Assembly (NCBI GenBank): GCA_043719555.1
Contig: JAYSTR010000134.1
Coordinates: 1 to 9,626, forward strand
DNA from: UBA4416 sp043719555
GTDB lineage: Bacteria; Bacteroidota; Bacteroidia; B-17B0; Aurantibacillaceae
Reading direction: 5' to 3'
DNA: 9,626 bases
Below are positions 1 to 7,334 of the stretch, piece after piece. Within the stretch, counting starts at the first letter, position 1. The number at the start of each line of letters is the position of its first letter. Under the pieces are notes generated by a model. That model ran no database searches. It was given only the letters and a program-made list of their open reading frames with translations, and was not told the DNA's origin. Position numbers and translations under genes: made by a program.

Positions 1-1675
1 GGTAAAAAGGTGGTTGATAATAATAACCCCACGATGCTTTAAATACAATATCGCGTTTCCAGTTTGGTTTGTAAGCCATTGTAATACGAGGAGAAACAAC
101 TGTTTGAGAATTAAATGTCCAGAAGTTGGCTCTAACTCCAGTTGTTATGGTTAATAAAGAAGAGTCTTGTAATTGTTTATTAAATACGTGTTGCACATAA
201 CCTTGTAATCTAGTGCTTTGTATGTGTATTTTTGTTTTTAATAAATCAGTATAATTAATTTGATTGGAAGAGTAGGGGCTATTATAATCAGCAGAGTCAA
301 CTGTTTTCCACTCACTTAATTTGTCATCAATAATTTCGTGTTGTAATTTTATGCCCCATAATAAATCGTTTTTTGAATTGATGTAACGTGTTCCTTTATG
401 TTCTATATTATACACTTGTGCATCAATTCTATTTCTGCCATAATTTAAAAAAGTTCCTACACCTCTATTAAAAGCAACCTGCCCAAAACTTTCTTTACTA
501 AAATCAGCTTCTAATTGATCAATATAATATTGACCTTGCACAGAGTATTTTTCTTCTTCTTTAGCTTTATATGCAGATGCTATTAGCTTAAGTTTTGTTT
601 TGGAATTCGGTTTAAATGTAGTTGATACAGCTCCTAAAAAAGTATTGTACTGCATTACTTCTCGTCCATCAAAATATACAGTTAGCTTTAATGCATTATT
701 AACGGTACCAAAGGTTGTTTCGCGAGTGGCGGGTATAACTAAATACGTATTGTTAGCAATGTTTCCTAAAAACTCTACACTCCATTTTTCGTTTAGGGTA
801 AAAGTGACAAACGATTGTACATCATAAAACTTAGGTCTGTATTCGCCTTTAGTATCAATGTTTTTTAAGATATAGGCATTTGATTTGTAACGTGAACCAA
901 TACTCCAAGCTACAACTCTATTTTTGGAAACTCCTTGTAAATGCATATTTCCTCCCAATAAACTACCACTAACCGTACCTGCAAATTTTAATGGTTTACG
1001 ATAAGTAATATCTAAAACCGACGACATTTTATCACCATACTTTGCTTCAAACCCGCCTGCCGAAAAATTGATGCCACTAACCATATCAGGATTAGCAAAA
1101 CTTAATCCTTCTTGTTGCCCACTGCGAGTTAAAAACGGACGATACACTTCAATATCATTAACATAAACTAAATTTTCATCAAAATTACCACCACGAACAG
1201 AGTAACCACTACTTAACTCATTATTACTACTGACACCAATTTGTGTTTTTATAATATCCTCTAAATTACCACTTGGGCTTGGGATATAGAAAATGTTTTT
1301 AGGATCGATACGAGACATTTCCTGAGTGCGATTTTCGGAAACTATGTTTACTTCAGTAATATTATTTTTAGAATCGAGGCGTTTATTGAGTTTAAATTGC
1401 TCGTTAGCTTTTAAATTTATTTTTTGAGAATACTGCTTATAGCTTATATTATAAAAGGAAATCGTTAAATCCTTGCCTGAAGGAATTTCTAAAGAGTATT
1501 GTCCTTTAGCATCTGTAAGTGTATGCAGATTACTTTTTTCAATAATTGCAATTTGAATTTCAGGAATTCCCACGCCATCTTCATCTTTTATTGTACCTGA
1601 AATAACACCCGTTTGAGCTTTAATAATAAAAGCAAACAGAATTAAAATAAATGTATAACGGTGTTTTAATTGCAC
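1..1675 (-). CDS. TonB-dependent outer-membrane receptor, N-terminal part (truncated by window edge)
   Basis: Outer-membrane receptor for TonB-driven uptake; the substrate cannot be told from this sequence. I translated 558 codons by hand with no stop or frameshift. Residues 1-20 are a signal peptide (basic start QLKHR, hydrophobic FILILFAFII, likely cleavage at KA/QT). Residues 23-100 are a CPD-like domain with the usual TDAKGQYSL turn. The plug domain spans about 120-225, including YSVRGGNFDENLVYVND near 158-174 and AGGFEAKYGDKMSSVLDI near 206-223. After that come alternating beta-barrel strands, ending at the edge in GYYYQPPFY. The remaining barrel lies outside the window. The start is GTG at 1675: the only in-frame codons between it and an upstream TAG are TTA TCC GTT ATT GGT CTT, and GTG gives a complete signal peptide. 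It lies 63 bp downstream of the phosphatase gene on the same strand, with no terminator hairpin seen between them, so read-through is possible. Confidence 0.9.
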   Translation of the reverse strand, partial: MQLKHRYTFILILFAFIIKAQTGVISGTIKDEDGVGIPEIQIAIIEKSNLHTLTDAKGQYSLEIPSGKDLTISFYNISYKQYSQKINLKANEQFKLNKRLDSKNNITEVNIVSENRTQEMSRIDPKNIFYIPSPSGNLEDIIKTQIGVSSNNELSSGYSVRGGNFDENLVYVNDIEVYRPFLTRSGQQEGLSFANPDMVSGINFSAGGFEAKYGDKMSSVLDITYRKPLKFAGTVSGSLLGGNMHLQGVSKNRVVAWSIGSRYKSNAYILKNIDTKGEYRPKFYDVQSFVTFTLNEKWSVEFLGNIANNTYLVIPATRETTFGTVNNALKLTVYFDGREVMQYNTFLGAVSTTFKPNSKTKLKLIASAYKAKEEEKYSVQGQYYIDQLEADFSKESFGQVAFNRGVGTFLNYGRNRIDAQVYNIEHKGTRYINSKNDLLWGIKLQHEIIDDKLSEWKTVDSADYNSPYSSNQINYTDLLKTKIHIQSTRLQGYVQHVFNKQLQDSSLLTITTGVRANFWTFNSQTVVSPRITMAYKPNWKRDIVFKASWGYYYQPPFY

Positions 1676-1738
1676 AAGACCAATAACGGATAACTACGAC
1701 AAATATTGTAAAATATAATTGAATTTATGAGGATTAAT

Positions 1739-3124
1739 TTAAATTCTAATAGCTAAAAACAATACATCGTCAACTTGCTTGTAATTACCTTTATAATTAT
1801 TAAAGGCTTCTAAAAAATTACTTTTTTGAGTTGCAATTTCTAATAAATTATTTTCTTGTATAAGCTCTTTTACTTTACTATTGAAAAACTTTTTACCTTC
1901 TGTGCCACCAACCTGATCGGGCATTCCATCTGAATAAAAATAAATGGTATCTCCTTTTCTTAATTCCATTTTATTATTAATAAAGCCTTCGTGGTCTTTA
2001 TATTGTGTGCCGCCTATAGGTCGTTTAGTCCCCTTAATTTCTGTAATTTCATTATCACGCACAAGGTACATATGCCTGTGAGCTCCAGCAAAATCAAGTG
2101 TATTGTTTTTTAAATCAAACATACACATCGCTACATCCATACCATCGCGAGTATCTTTATTTTCGTGTTGTTTCAACGTTTTTTTAACACCATGATGAAG
2201 TCCATCTAATAACAAAGCTGCATTTAAATAATCTGTTTTTGTTACATGTTCATTTAAAATAAAATGCCCGATAATTGATAGTAAAGCACCAGGTACTCCA
2301 TGCCCAGTACAATCTACAACAGCCAAAAATAACACATCATCTTTTACGTACATCCACGGAAAATCACCACTAACAATATCTTTTGGTTCATATATCATTA
2401 AAGCATCAGTAAAATAGGGCTTTATGATTTCTTCCGTTGGTAAAATAGCCGATTGAATACGGTAAGAATAGTTAATACTTTCGGTAATTTTTGCTTTTTG
2501 TAATACAACTTGTTTATGTTCAAGTTCTAGTAAATTATTTGATTGAGATAGCTCTAAACGACTACGTAATTCATTCATACTTAATCGCACTCGCGTTCTA
2601 ATTAAAAATACTGAAAATATCGCCACAGTAAAGGTTAGTAATGCTCCATTAGTAATAAATTCATCTACTGTTAATGGACTATTTATTTTATAAAAAATAA
2701 TGTTTGCAATAATGGTGCATAGTAATAAAATCCAAGATAATTTTGTTTCCCATAATACAAGCATTCCAACACCAATAAATAAAACTGTATAAGCAAATGC
2801 ATGTTTTTGTAAATGAGGAATATCCATTACGCTCCACATATAGGCATTTTGTATAGATATACCGAATACTAAAATAAAAAGACAATGATTGATGTTAAAT
2901 TTTAGTTGTTTTTTCGATAATAAAACAATCATGCTTATTAAAGAAACTGCCAATCTAAATTCTAAAAATGGAATCCAATATTCAGGTATACCGAGATAAT
3001 CCCCTACAAACCAAACTATATTTAAGACAATTCCAATCCAACAAGCTATGTTTTGAAATTTTTCGGTAGATTTATTAAATTCTGCTTGTACAGTTATTTC
3101 TGAAATTCTTTGTTTTTGGTCCAT
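1739..3124 (-). CDS. Membrane-anchored SpoIIE/PP2C-type serine phosphatase
   Basis: A metal-dependent serine/threonine protein phosphatase of the SpoIIE/RsbU type, which usually dephosphorylates an anti-sigma-factor antagonist or similar partner. About six hydrophobic segments (near residues 25-45, 52-70, 80-97, 109-125, 128-145 and 158-176) anchor it in the inner membrane. A likely coiled coil follows (180-215), then the linker ESINYSYRIQSAILP (215-229) that commonly joins sensor modules to this phosphatase in Bacteroidota. The catalytic domain fills 240-461: SGDFPW (252-257, metal Asp254), DCTGHGVPG (271-279), RDGMD (326-330), YSDGMPDQ (397-404) and a final DD (452-453). All the expected acidic metal ligands appear present. 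The first motif has Pro where family members usually have Tyr (SGDFYW). There is no recognisable PAS, GAF or TPR sensor, so the membrane part is the likely input. No partner STAS protein or switch kinase lies in the window. It is transcribed divergently from the sugar operon; I found no convincing promoter for it. Confidence 0.88.
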   Translation of the reverse strand: MDQKQRISEITVQAEFNKSTEKFQNIACWIGIVLNIVWFVGDYLGIPEYWIPFLEFRLAVSLISMIVLLSKKQLKFNINHCLFILVFGISIQNAYMWSVMDIPHLQKHAFAYTVLFIGVGMLVLWETKLSWILLLCTIIANIIFYKINSPLTVDEFITNGALLTFTVAIFSVFLIRTRVRLSMNELRSRLELSQSNNLLELEHKQVVLQKAKITESINYSYRIQSAILPTEEIIKPYFTDALMIYEPKDIVSGDFPWMYVKDDVLFLAVVDCTGHGVPGALLSIIGHFILNEHVTKTDYLNAALLLDGLHHGVKKTLKQHENKDTRDGMDVAMCMFDLKNNTLDFAGAHRHMYLVRDNEITEIKGTKRPIGGTQYKDHEGFINNKMELRKGDTIYFYSDGMPDQVGGTEGKKFFNSKVKELIQENNLLEIATQKSNFLEAFNNYKGNYKQVDDVLFLAIRI

Positions 3125-3192
3125 TAGATGATTTTAAATCTAGTTGTAAGATATGTAATATATTTTCTTATCGCAAAGCATATTATTGTGCT

Positions 3193-3222
3193 ATAAATAT
3201 TGGCACTTTCAGCAATATTTAT
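3193..3222. promoter_or_regulatory. Inverted repeat, candidate operator over the sugar operon promoter
   Basis: ATAAATATTG (3193-3202) and its exact reverse complement CAATATTTAT (3213-3222) are separated by 10 nt, so the two arms are about two helical turns apart. The left arm holds the proposed -33 TTG and the right arm abuts the proposed -7 element. This is where a dimeric repressor would bind. The regulator is unknown, and the low GC content makes chance palindromes more likely than usual. Confidence 0.45.
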
Positions 3223-3230
3223 TATGTTTG
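3200..3230 (+). promoter_or_regulatory. Bacteroidota-type promoter of the wbpD-wbpB-wbpA-queE operon
   Basis: TATGTTTG (3223-3230) matches the Bacteroidota -7 consensus TAnnTTTG exactly, and TTG (3200-3202) lies 20 nt upstream, a usual spacing for the -33 element. Transcription would start a few bases after 3230, leaving only a very short leader before the ATG at 3247. No Shine-Dalgarno sequence is seen, which is normal in this phylum. Confidence 0.6.
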
Positions 3231-3246
3231 TTAGTTGTAAATAACT

Positions 3247-3822
3247 ATGGAAAAAAATTATTTTTCGCACCCAACTGCTATTATTGATGATGGGTGTACA
3301 ATTGGAAAAGGAACTAAAATATGGCATTTCAGCCACCTTATGCCTAATTGTATAATGGGCGAAAATTGTAACATAGGTCAAAACGTGGTTATATCTCCCG
3401 AAGTTGTATTAGGTCGCAATGTAAAAATTCAAAACAATGTTTCCATTTATACAGGTGTAACTTGTGATGATGATGTGTTTTTAGGGCCATCGATGGTTTT
3501 TACAAATGTTATTAATCCTCGTAGTGCTGTTAATCGCAAAGCAGAATATGCTAAAACACATGTTGGTACAGGAGCAAGTATTGGTGCTAATGCAACTATT
3601 GTTTGCGGACACGATATAGGTAAATTTGCCTTTATTGGCGCAGGAGCTGTAGTAACAAAAAATGTTCCTGATTATGCATTAGTTATAGGGAACCCAGCTC
3701 GCCAAACAGGTTGGATGAGTGAGTTTGGTAATAAGTTAATATTTGATAAAGATGGAAATGCAACTTGTGAAGAAAGTGGCGAGTTATATAAATTAGAAAA
3801 CGGCACAGTAAAAAGAGTATGA
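3247..3822 (+). CDS. wbpD: UDP-2-acetamido-3-amino-glucuronate N-acetyltransferase (WbpD/WlbB family)
   Basis: A left-handed beta-helix acetyltransferase that transfers acetyl from acetyl-CoA to the 3-amino group of UDP-GlcNAc(3N)A, giving UDP-GlcNAc(3NAc)A for surface polysaccharide. Hexapeptide repeats run from about residue 10 to 145 (for example IGKGTKIWHFSH at 19-30, IGQNVVISP at 43-51, IGANATIVCG at 112-121 and IGAGAVVTKNVP at 130-141). The family signature FTNVINPRSAVNRKAEY (85-101) includes Asn87 of the FTN motif, which I believe aligns with an active-site Asn of WlbB. The length of 191 residues is full size. Its last codons overlap the next gene by 4 bp (ATGA at 3819-3822), so translation of the two is probably coupled. 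The next gene encodes the oxidoreductase of the same pathway, which supports this substrate over other hexapeptide acetyltransferase substrates. It is the first gene after the promoter at 3200-3230. Confidence 0.87.
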   Translation: MEKNYFSHPTAIIDDGCTIGKGTKIWHFSHLMPNCIMGENCNIGQNVVISPEVVLGRNVKIQNNVSIYTGVTCDDDVFLGPSMVFTNVINPRSAVNRKAEYAKTHVGTGASIGANATIVCGHDIGKFAFIGAGAVVTKNVPDYALVIGNPARQTGWMSEFGNKLIFDKDGNATCEESGELYKLENGTVKRV

Positions 3823-4847
3823 GTAAAATAAAATTTGCCGTTATTGGTCAAGGACACATTGGTAAGCGTCACGCTGAAATGATTCGTAGAAATACGGATT
3901 GTGAATTAGTGGCCGTATGCGATGTATTGCCTCTAGATAAATTGGCGCTAGATAATTTACAAGAAAAATTTTATAATTCTGAAGATGAGTTATTAAAAAA
4001 TCATCCTGAAGTAGAAGTTGTAAATGTGTGTACACCAAACGGATTACACGCAACTCATTCGTTAAAAGCATTAGAAGCTAATAAGCACGTGGTTGTTGAA
4101 AAACCAATGGCTTTATCAAAATCAGATTGCGAAAAAATTATTTACAGTGCTTTATCTCATAGCAAAACGGTTTTTTGTGTGATGCAAAATCGTTACTCAC
4201 CTCCAAGCGTTTGGTTAAAAGATATTATAGCTAATAAAACATTGGGCGATATATACATGGTGCAATTAAATTGTTATTGGAATCGTGATGACCGTTATTA
4301 TAAAAAAGGTGGTTGGAAAGGAACACAAGATTTAGATGGCGGTACATTATTTACACAGTTTAGTCACTGGATAGATATTTTGTACTGGTTGTTTGGCGAT
4401 ATTAAAAATATACAAGCAAAGTTTGCTGATTTTAATCATCAGGCATCTACAACTTTTGAGGATAGTGGCTTTGTGAGTTTTGATTTTGTAAATGGTGGTA
4501 TGGGAAGTATTAATTATTCTACAGCCGTATATGATAAAAATTTAGAATCTTCTTTAACTATTGTTGGTAGTAATGGCAGCGTAAAAGTGGGCGGACAATA
4601 TATGGATCAGATTGATGTGTGTAATATTAAAGATTACACGATGCCTGTATTAGATGCAACGAATCCGGCTAATGATTATGGTGCTTATAAAGGATCTGCG
4701 AACAACCACCACAACGTTATTGAAAATGTGGTAGAAACCATAAAAGGTAACAATAAAATAACAACTAATGCGCTTGAAGGTTTAAAAGTAGTTGATATTA
4801 TTGAGCGCATTTATGCATTACGACCTAGTTCTGTTCTAAAACATTAA
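3819..4847 (+). CDS. wbpB: UDP-GlcNAcA 3-dehydrogenase, Gfo/Idh/MocA family (WbpB/WlbA)
   Basis: An NAD-dependent oxidoreductase that by family oxidises the C3 hydroxyl of UDP-N-acetylglucosaminuronic acid to the 3-keto sugar, the substrate for a PLP aminotransferase. The N-terminal Rossmann fold has GQGHIG (10-15) after the first strand and the acidic strand-2 end VAVCDV (31-36). HVVVEKPMALS (90-100) carries the conserved EKP with catalytic Lys95. The C-terminal alpha/beta domain holds DLDGGTLFTQFSHWID (171-186), with His183 as the expected second catalytic residue. The length of 342 residues is normal. The start ATG overlaps the stop of the upstream acetyltransferase gene by 4 bp. The wider family acts on many sugars, so the substrate call rests on the flanking wbpD-like and wbpA-like genes as well as on the sequence. 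Confidence 0.85.
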   Translation: MSKIKFAVIGQGHIGKRHAEMIRRNTDCELVAVCDVLPLDKLALDNLQEKFYNSEDELLKNHPEVEVVNVCTPNGLHATHSLKALEANKHVVVEKPMALSKSDCEKIIYSALSHSKTVFCVMQNRYSPPSVWLKDIIANKTLGDIYMVQLNCYWNRDDRYYKKGGWKGTQDLDGGTLFTQFSHWIDILYWLFGDIKNIQAKFADFNHQASTTFEDSGFVSFDFVNGGMGSINYSTAVYDKNLESSLTIVGSNGSVKVGGQYMDQIDVCNIKDYTMPVLDATNPANDYGAYKGSANNHHNVIENVVETIKGNNKITTNALEGLKVVDIIERIYALRPSSVLKH

Positions 4848-4878
4848 TAAAAATACATTAAAATAATAAATTAAAATT

Positions 4879-6171
4879 ATGGGAATTTATAAAGACATCT
4901 TAGACAAAAAAGCATCAATAGCTGTTATAGGCTTAGGTTATGTTGGATTACCAATTGCGTTAGCCTTTGCAAAAAAAGTAAAAGTTATAGGGTTTGATAT
5001 TAACGCTAAACGTGTTGATATGATGAAAAATGGTATAGATCCTAGCCAGGAATTAACGAAAGAAGATTTTAAAAATTCTGACATTACATTTACTGCAAAA
5101 TTAGAAGATTTAAAAAAAGCAAAATTCTTCATAGTAGCCGTTCCTACTCCAATTGATGAACATAATTTGCCAGATTTAAAACCATTATTGGGTGCTTCAA
5201 CAACTGTTGGTAAAGCGCTTAAAAAAGGTGATTACGTAGTGTTTGAATCTACGGTATATCCTGGATGTACCGAGGATGATTGTGTTCCCGTTTTAGAGAG
5301 GGATTCTAAATTAAAATTCGTAAAAGATTTTAAAGTAGGATATTCGCCTGAGCGTATTAATCCAGGTGATAAAGAGCATACTATTACCAAAATTTTGAAA
5401 ATTGTATCCGGTTGTGATAAAGAAAGTTTAGATGAAATTGCTAAAGTTTACGAAATTATTGTGGAACCTGGAACACACCGTGCATCAAGCATCAAAGTAG
5501 CTGAAGCTGCAAAAATTATTGAAAATACGCAACGTGATGTTAACATTGCATTAATGAATGAACTTTCTATCATTTTCAATAAAATGAATATTAATACTTA
5601 TGATGTTTTAGAAGCAGCTGGGACTAAATGGAATTTTTTAAAGTTTTTTCCTGGTTTAGTAGGTGGTCATTGTATCGGCGTTGATCCATATTACTTAACT
5701 TACAAAGCAGAGTCATTAGGATACCACGCACGAGTAATTAATAGCGGACGTTATGTAAATGATAGCATGGGCTTTTATGTAGCTAAAACGTGTGTGAAGA
5801 AAATTATAGCTGCTGGAAAAAATATTTCAAAATCAAAAGTATTAGTTATGGGCGCTACATTTAAAGAGGATGTGAGCGACATTCGTAATAGTAAAGTAGC
5901 TGATATCGTAAAAGAATTAAAATCCTTTGGTGTTAAAGTTGAGATTGTTGACCCGCATGCTGATAGCGAAGAATTAAAACATGAATATGGTTTTGGTTTA
6001 AATAAATTAGGTAAAGGTTATGATGGTGTTATTGTAGCAGTTAATCATAAAGAATACAAAACACTAGATGAAAAATACTTTAAAACTATTTTATCTACTA
6101 AAGGTGTACTTGTTGATATCAAAGGGATGTATAAAAATAAAATAAAAAGCTTCACATACTGGAGCTTATAA
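4879..6171 (+). CDS. wbpA: UDP-N-acetylglucosamine 6-dehydrogenase (WbpA/TviB/WecC-type)
   Basis: A UDP-glucose/GDP-mannose dehydrogenase family enzyme. It carries out the two-step, four-electron NAD-dependent oxidation of C6 of a UDP-HexNAc to the uronic acid, here most likely UDP-GlcNAc to UDP-GlcNAcA. Visible features are the NAD-binding GLGYVG (18-23), VPTPID (88-93), STVYPGC (124-130), GYSPERINPGD (154-164), the central helix around KVAEAAKIIENTQRD (206-220), the active-site GGHCIGVDPYY (262-272) with catalytic Cys265, then GATFKED (325-331) and RNSKV (336-340) in the UDP-binding C-terminal domain. The length of 430 residues is full size. It lies 31 bp after the 3-dehydrogenase with no terminator, so it is part of the same operon. 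It acts first in the pathway although it is the third gene. UDP-ManNAc or UDP-GalNAc as substrate cannot be excluded from sequence alone. Confidence 0.85.
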   Translation: MGIYKDILDKKASIAVIGLGYVGLPIALAFAKKVKVIGFDINAKRVDMMKNGIDPSQELTKEDFKNSDITFTAKLEDLKKAKFFIVAVPTPIDEHNLPDLKPLLGASTTVGKALKKGDYVVFESTVYPGCTEDDCVPVLERDSKLKFVKDFKVGYSPERINPGDKEHTITKILKIVSGCDKESLDEIAKVYEIIVEPGTHRASSIKVAEAAKIIENTQRDVNIALMNELSIIFNKMNINTYDVLEAAGTKWNFLKFFPGLVGGHCIGVDPYYLTYKAESLGYHARVINSGRYVNDSMGFYVAKTCVKKIIAAGKNISKSKVLVMGATFKEDVSDIRNSKVADIVKELKSFGVKVEIVDPHADSEELKHEYGFGLNKLGKGYDGVIVAVNHKEYKTLDEKYFKTILSTKGVLVDIKGMYKNKIKSFTYWSL

Positions 6172-6173
6172 AA

Positions 6174-6827
6174 ATGGGTTACAAATTAAGCGGCTTAAAC
6201 TCCGAACAAGAAATATTATTACAAGCTGGTAAAACTCTTCCATTAATGGAAGAGTTTTATACTATACAGGGTGAAGGTTATAACACTGGTAAAGCAGCCT
6301 ACTTTATTCGTATTGGTGGTTGCGATGTTGGTTGTCATTGGTGCGATGTTAAAGAAAGCTGGGATGCAACGATTCATCCTTTAACTACTTCTGATGTTAT
6401 TTTAAAACGTGTTATTGATAGTAAAACTCCTGCAGTTGTTGTTACTGGTGGAGAACCTTTAATTTATAATTTAGATTATATCACTTCTATCTTAAAAGAA
6501 AAACAAATAGAAACCTATATTGAAACATCGGGAGCTTATCCCTTAAGCGGAAATTGGGATTGGATTTGTTTATCTCCTAAAAAAACGATGTTGCCTCAGG
6601 ATGAAATATATACTAAAGCACACGAGTTAAAAATCATTGTATTTAACAAACACGATTTTATATTTGCCGAAGAGCAAGCGAAAAAAGTTTCAGGTAACTG
6701 TTATTTATACTTGCAACCTGAGTGGAGTAAGCGTGATGAAATTATGCCGATGATTGTTGATTACGTTATGACAAATCCTAAATGGATGGTATCTTTGCAA
6801 ACTCATAAGTATATGAATATTCCTTAG
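6174..6827 (+). CDS. queE: 7-carboxy-7-deazaguanine synthase QueE
   Basis: A radical SAM enzyme that contracts 6-carboxy-tetrahydropterin to 7-carboxy-7-deazaguanine, the step that builds the deazapurine core of queuosine (tRNA) and of deazaguanine DNA modifications. EEFYTIQGEGYNTGKAAYFI (26-45) is the family N-terminus. The 4Fe-4S ligands are Cys50, Cys54 and Cys57 in a standard CxxxCxxC (GGCDVGCHWCD). TGGEP (91-95) is the SAM-binding motif, followed by ETSGAY (117-122) and the C-terminal SLQTHKYMNIP (207-217) typical of QueE. The length of 217 residues is normal. The ATG follows the wbpA stop by only 2 nt, so the gene is almost certainly co-transcribed with the sugar genes. No queC, queD or folE homologue lies in the window, so the sugar-operon neighbours say nothing about its role. 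Confidence 0.94.
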   Translation: MGYKLSGLNSEQEILLQAGKTLPLMEEFYTIQGEGYNTGKAAYFIRIGGCDVGCHWCDVKESWDATIHPLTTSDVILKRVIDSKTPAVVVTGGEPLIYNLDYITSILKEKQIETYIETSGAYPLSGNWDWICLSPKKTMLPQDEIYTKAHELKIIVFNKHDFIFAEEQAKKVSGNCYLYLQPEWSKRDEIMPMIVDYVMTNPKWMVSLQTHKYMNIP

Positions 6828-6859
6828 TATGAGTTTATTTAACTCTTAAAAATAATTGT

Positions 6860-7330
6860 ATGCATCCTAATCAACAATTAATACTAACGTTTTACACGTG
6901 TTTTCAGAATAAAGATTATAAGGGTATGCAAGCATGTTATGCTGATAACGCCACTTTTTCGGATGCTGTATTTAAAAATTTAAATTCAAAACAGGTAAAA
7001 GCTATGTGGCAAATGCTGATTACTAGCGGTAAAGATTTGCGTTTAGAATTTAAAGATTTAGTAGCAGATGATACAACTGGGTCAGCACATTGGGATGCTT
7101 ATTACACATTTTCTAAAACAGGTAAAAAAGTTATTAATCGCATTGATGCTAAATTTGTTTTTGAGAATGGCAAAATCGTTAAACATACCGATACATTTAA
7201 CTTTTATAGCTGGGCTAAGCAAGCCCTAGGAACTATAGGGTACGTATTAGGTTGGACGAGCTTTTTAAATAACAAAGTTCAAAAAACTGCTCAGGATTCT
7301 TTAGCAAAATTTATGAGCATTTCAAAATAA
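6860..7330 (+). CDS. SnoaL/NTF2-like fold protein, function unknown
   Basis: A small, probably cytoplasmic protein of the nuclear transport factor 2 / SnoaL-like superfamily; no signal peptide is seen. The opening HPNQQLILTFYTCFQNKDYK (2-21) followed by MQACYADNATFSDAVF (23-38) is the usual cone-forming helix pair and first strand. The HWDAYYTFSKTGKKVIN stretch (77-93) and IDAKFVFENGKIVKHTDTFNF (95-115) supply the curved sheet, with His109 and Asp111 lining the expected pocket. An unusual hydrophobic C-terminal extension (SWAKQALGTIGYVLGWTSFLNN, 117-138) follows. Members of this fold include isomerases, hydrolases and non-enzymatic ligand binders, so no reaction can be assigned. It lies 32 bp after queE with only a weak 5-bp hairpin between (6831-6845), and so is probably the last gene of the operon. 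It converges with the next gene, 4 bp away. Confidence 0.8.
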   Translation: MHPNQQLILTFYTCFQNKDYKGMQACYADNATFSDAVFKNLNSKQVKAMWQMLITSGKDLRLEFKDLVADDTTGSAHWDAYYTFSKTGKKVINRIDAKFVFENGKIVKHTDTFNFYSWAKQALGTIGYVLGWTSFLNNKVQKTAQDSLAKFMSISK

Positions 7331-7334
7331 GCGA

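Noticed and set aside
600..827. 75-residue plus-strand reading frame
   Set aside because: It lies antisense within the TonB receptor, which reads cleanly through the whole stretch with barrel-like sequence; the short frame has no recognisable domain.
3145..3185. Promoter for the SpoIIE phosphatase gene on the minus strand
   Set aside because: The best candidate (TATGCTTTG) has the wrong internal spacing for TAnnTTTG and no -33 element at a suitable distance.
3124..3381. 85-residue minus-strand frame across the sugar operon promoter
   Set aside because: It overlaps the start of the acetyltransferase gene antisense and covers the promoter; composition is not protein-like and no motif is seen.
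6831..6845. Small hairpin (GAGTT, loop TATTT, AACTC) after queE as a terminator
   Set aside because: The stem is only 5 bp, with no good T-tract, and the next gene follows in the same direction within 32 bp.
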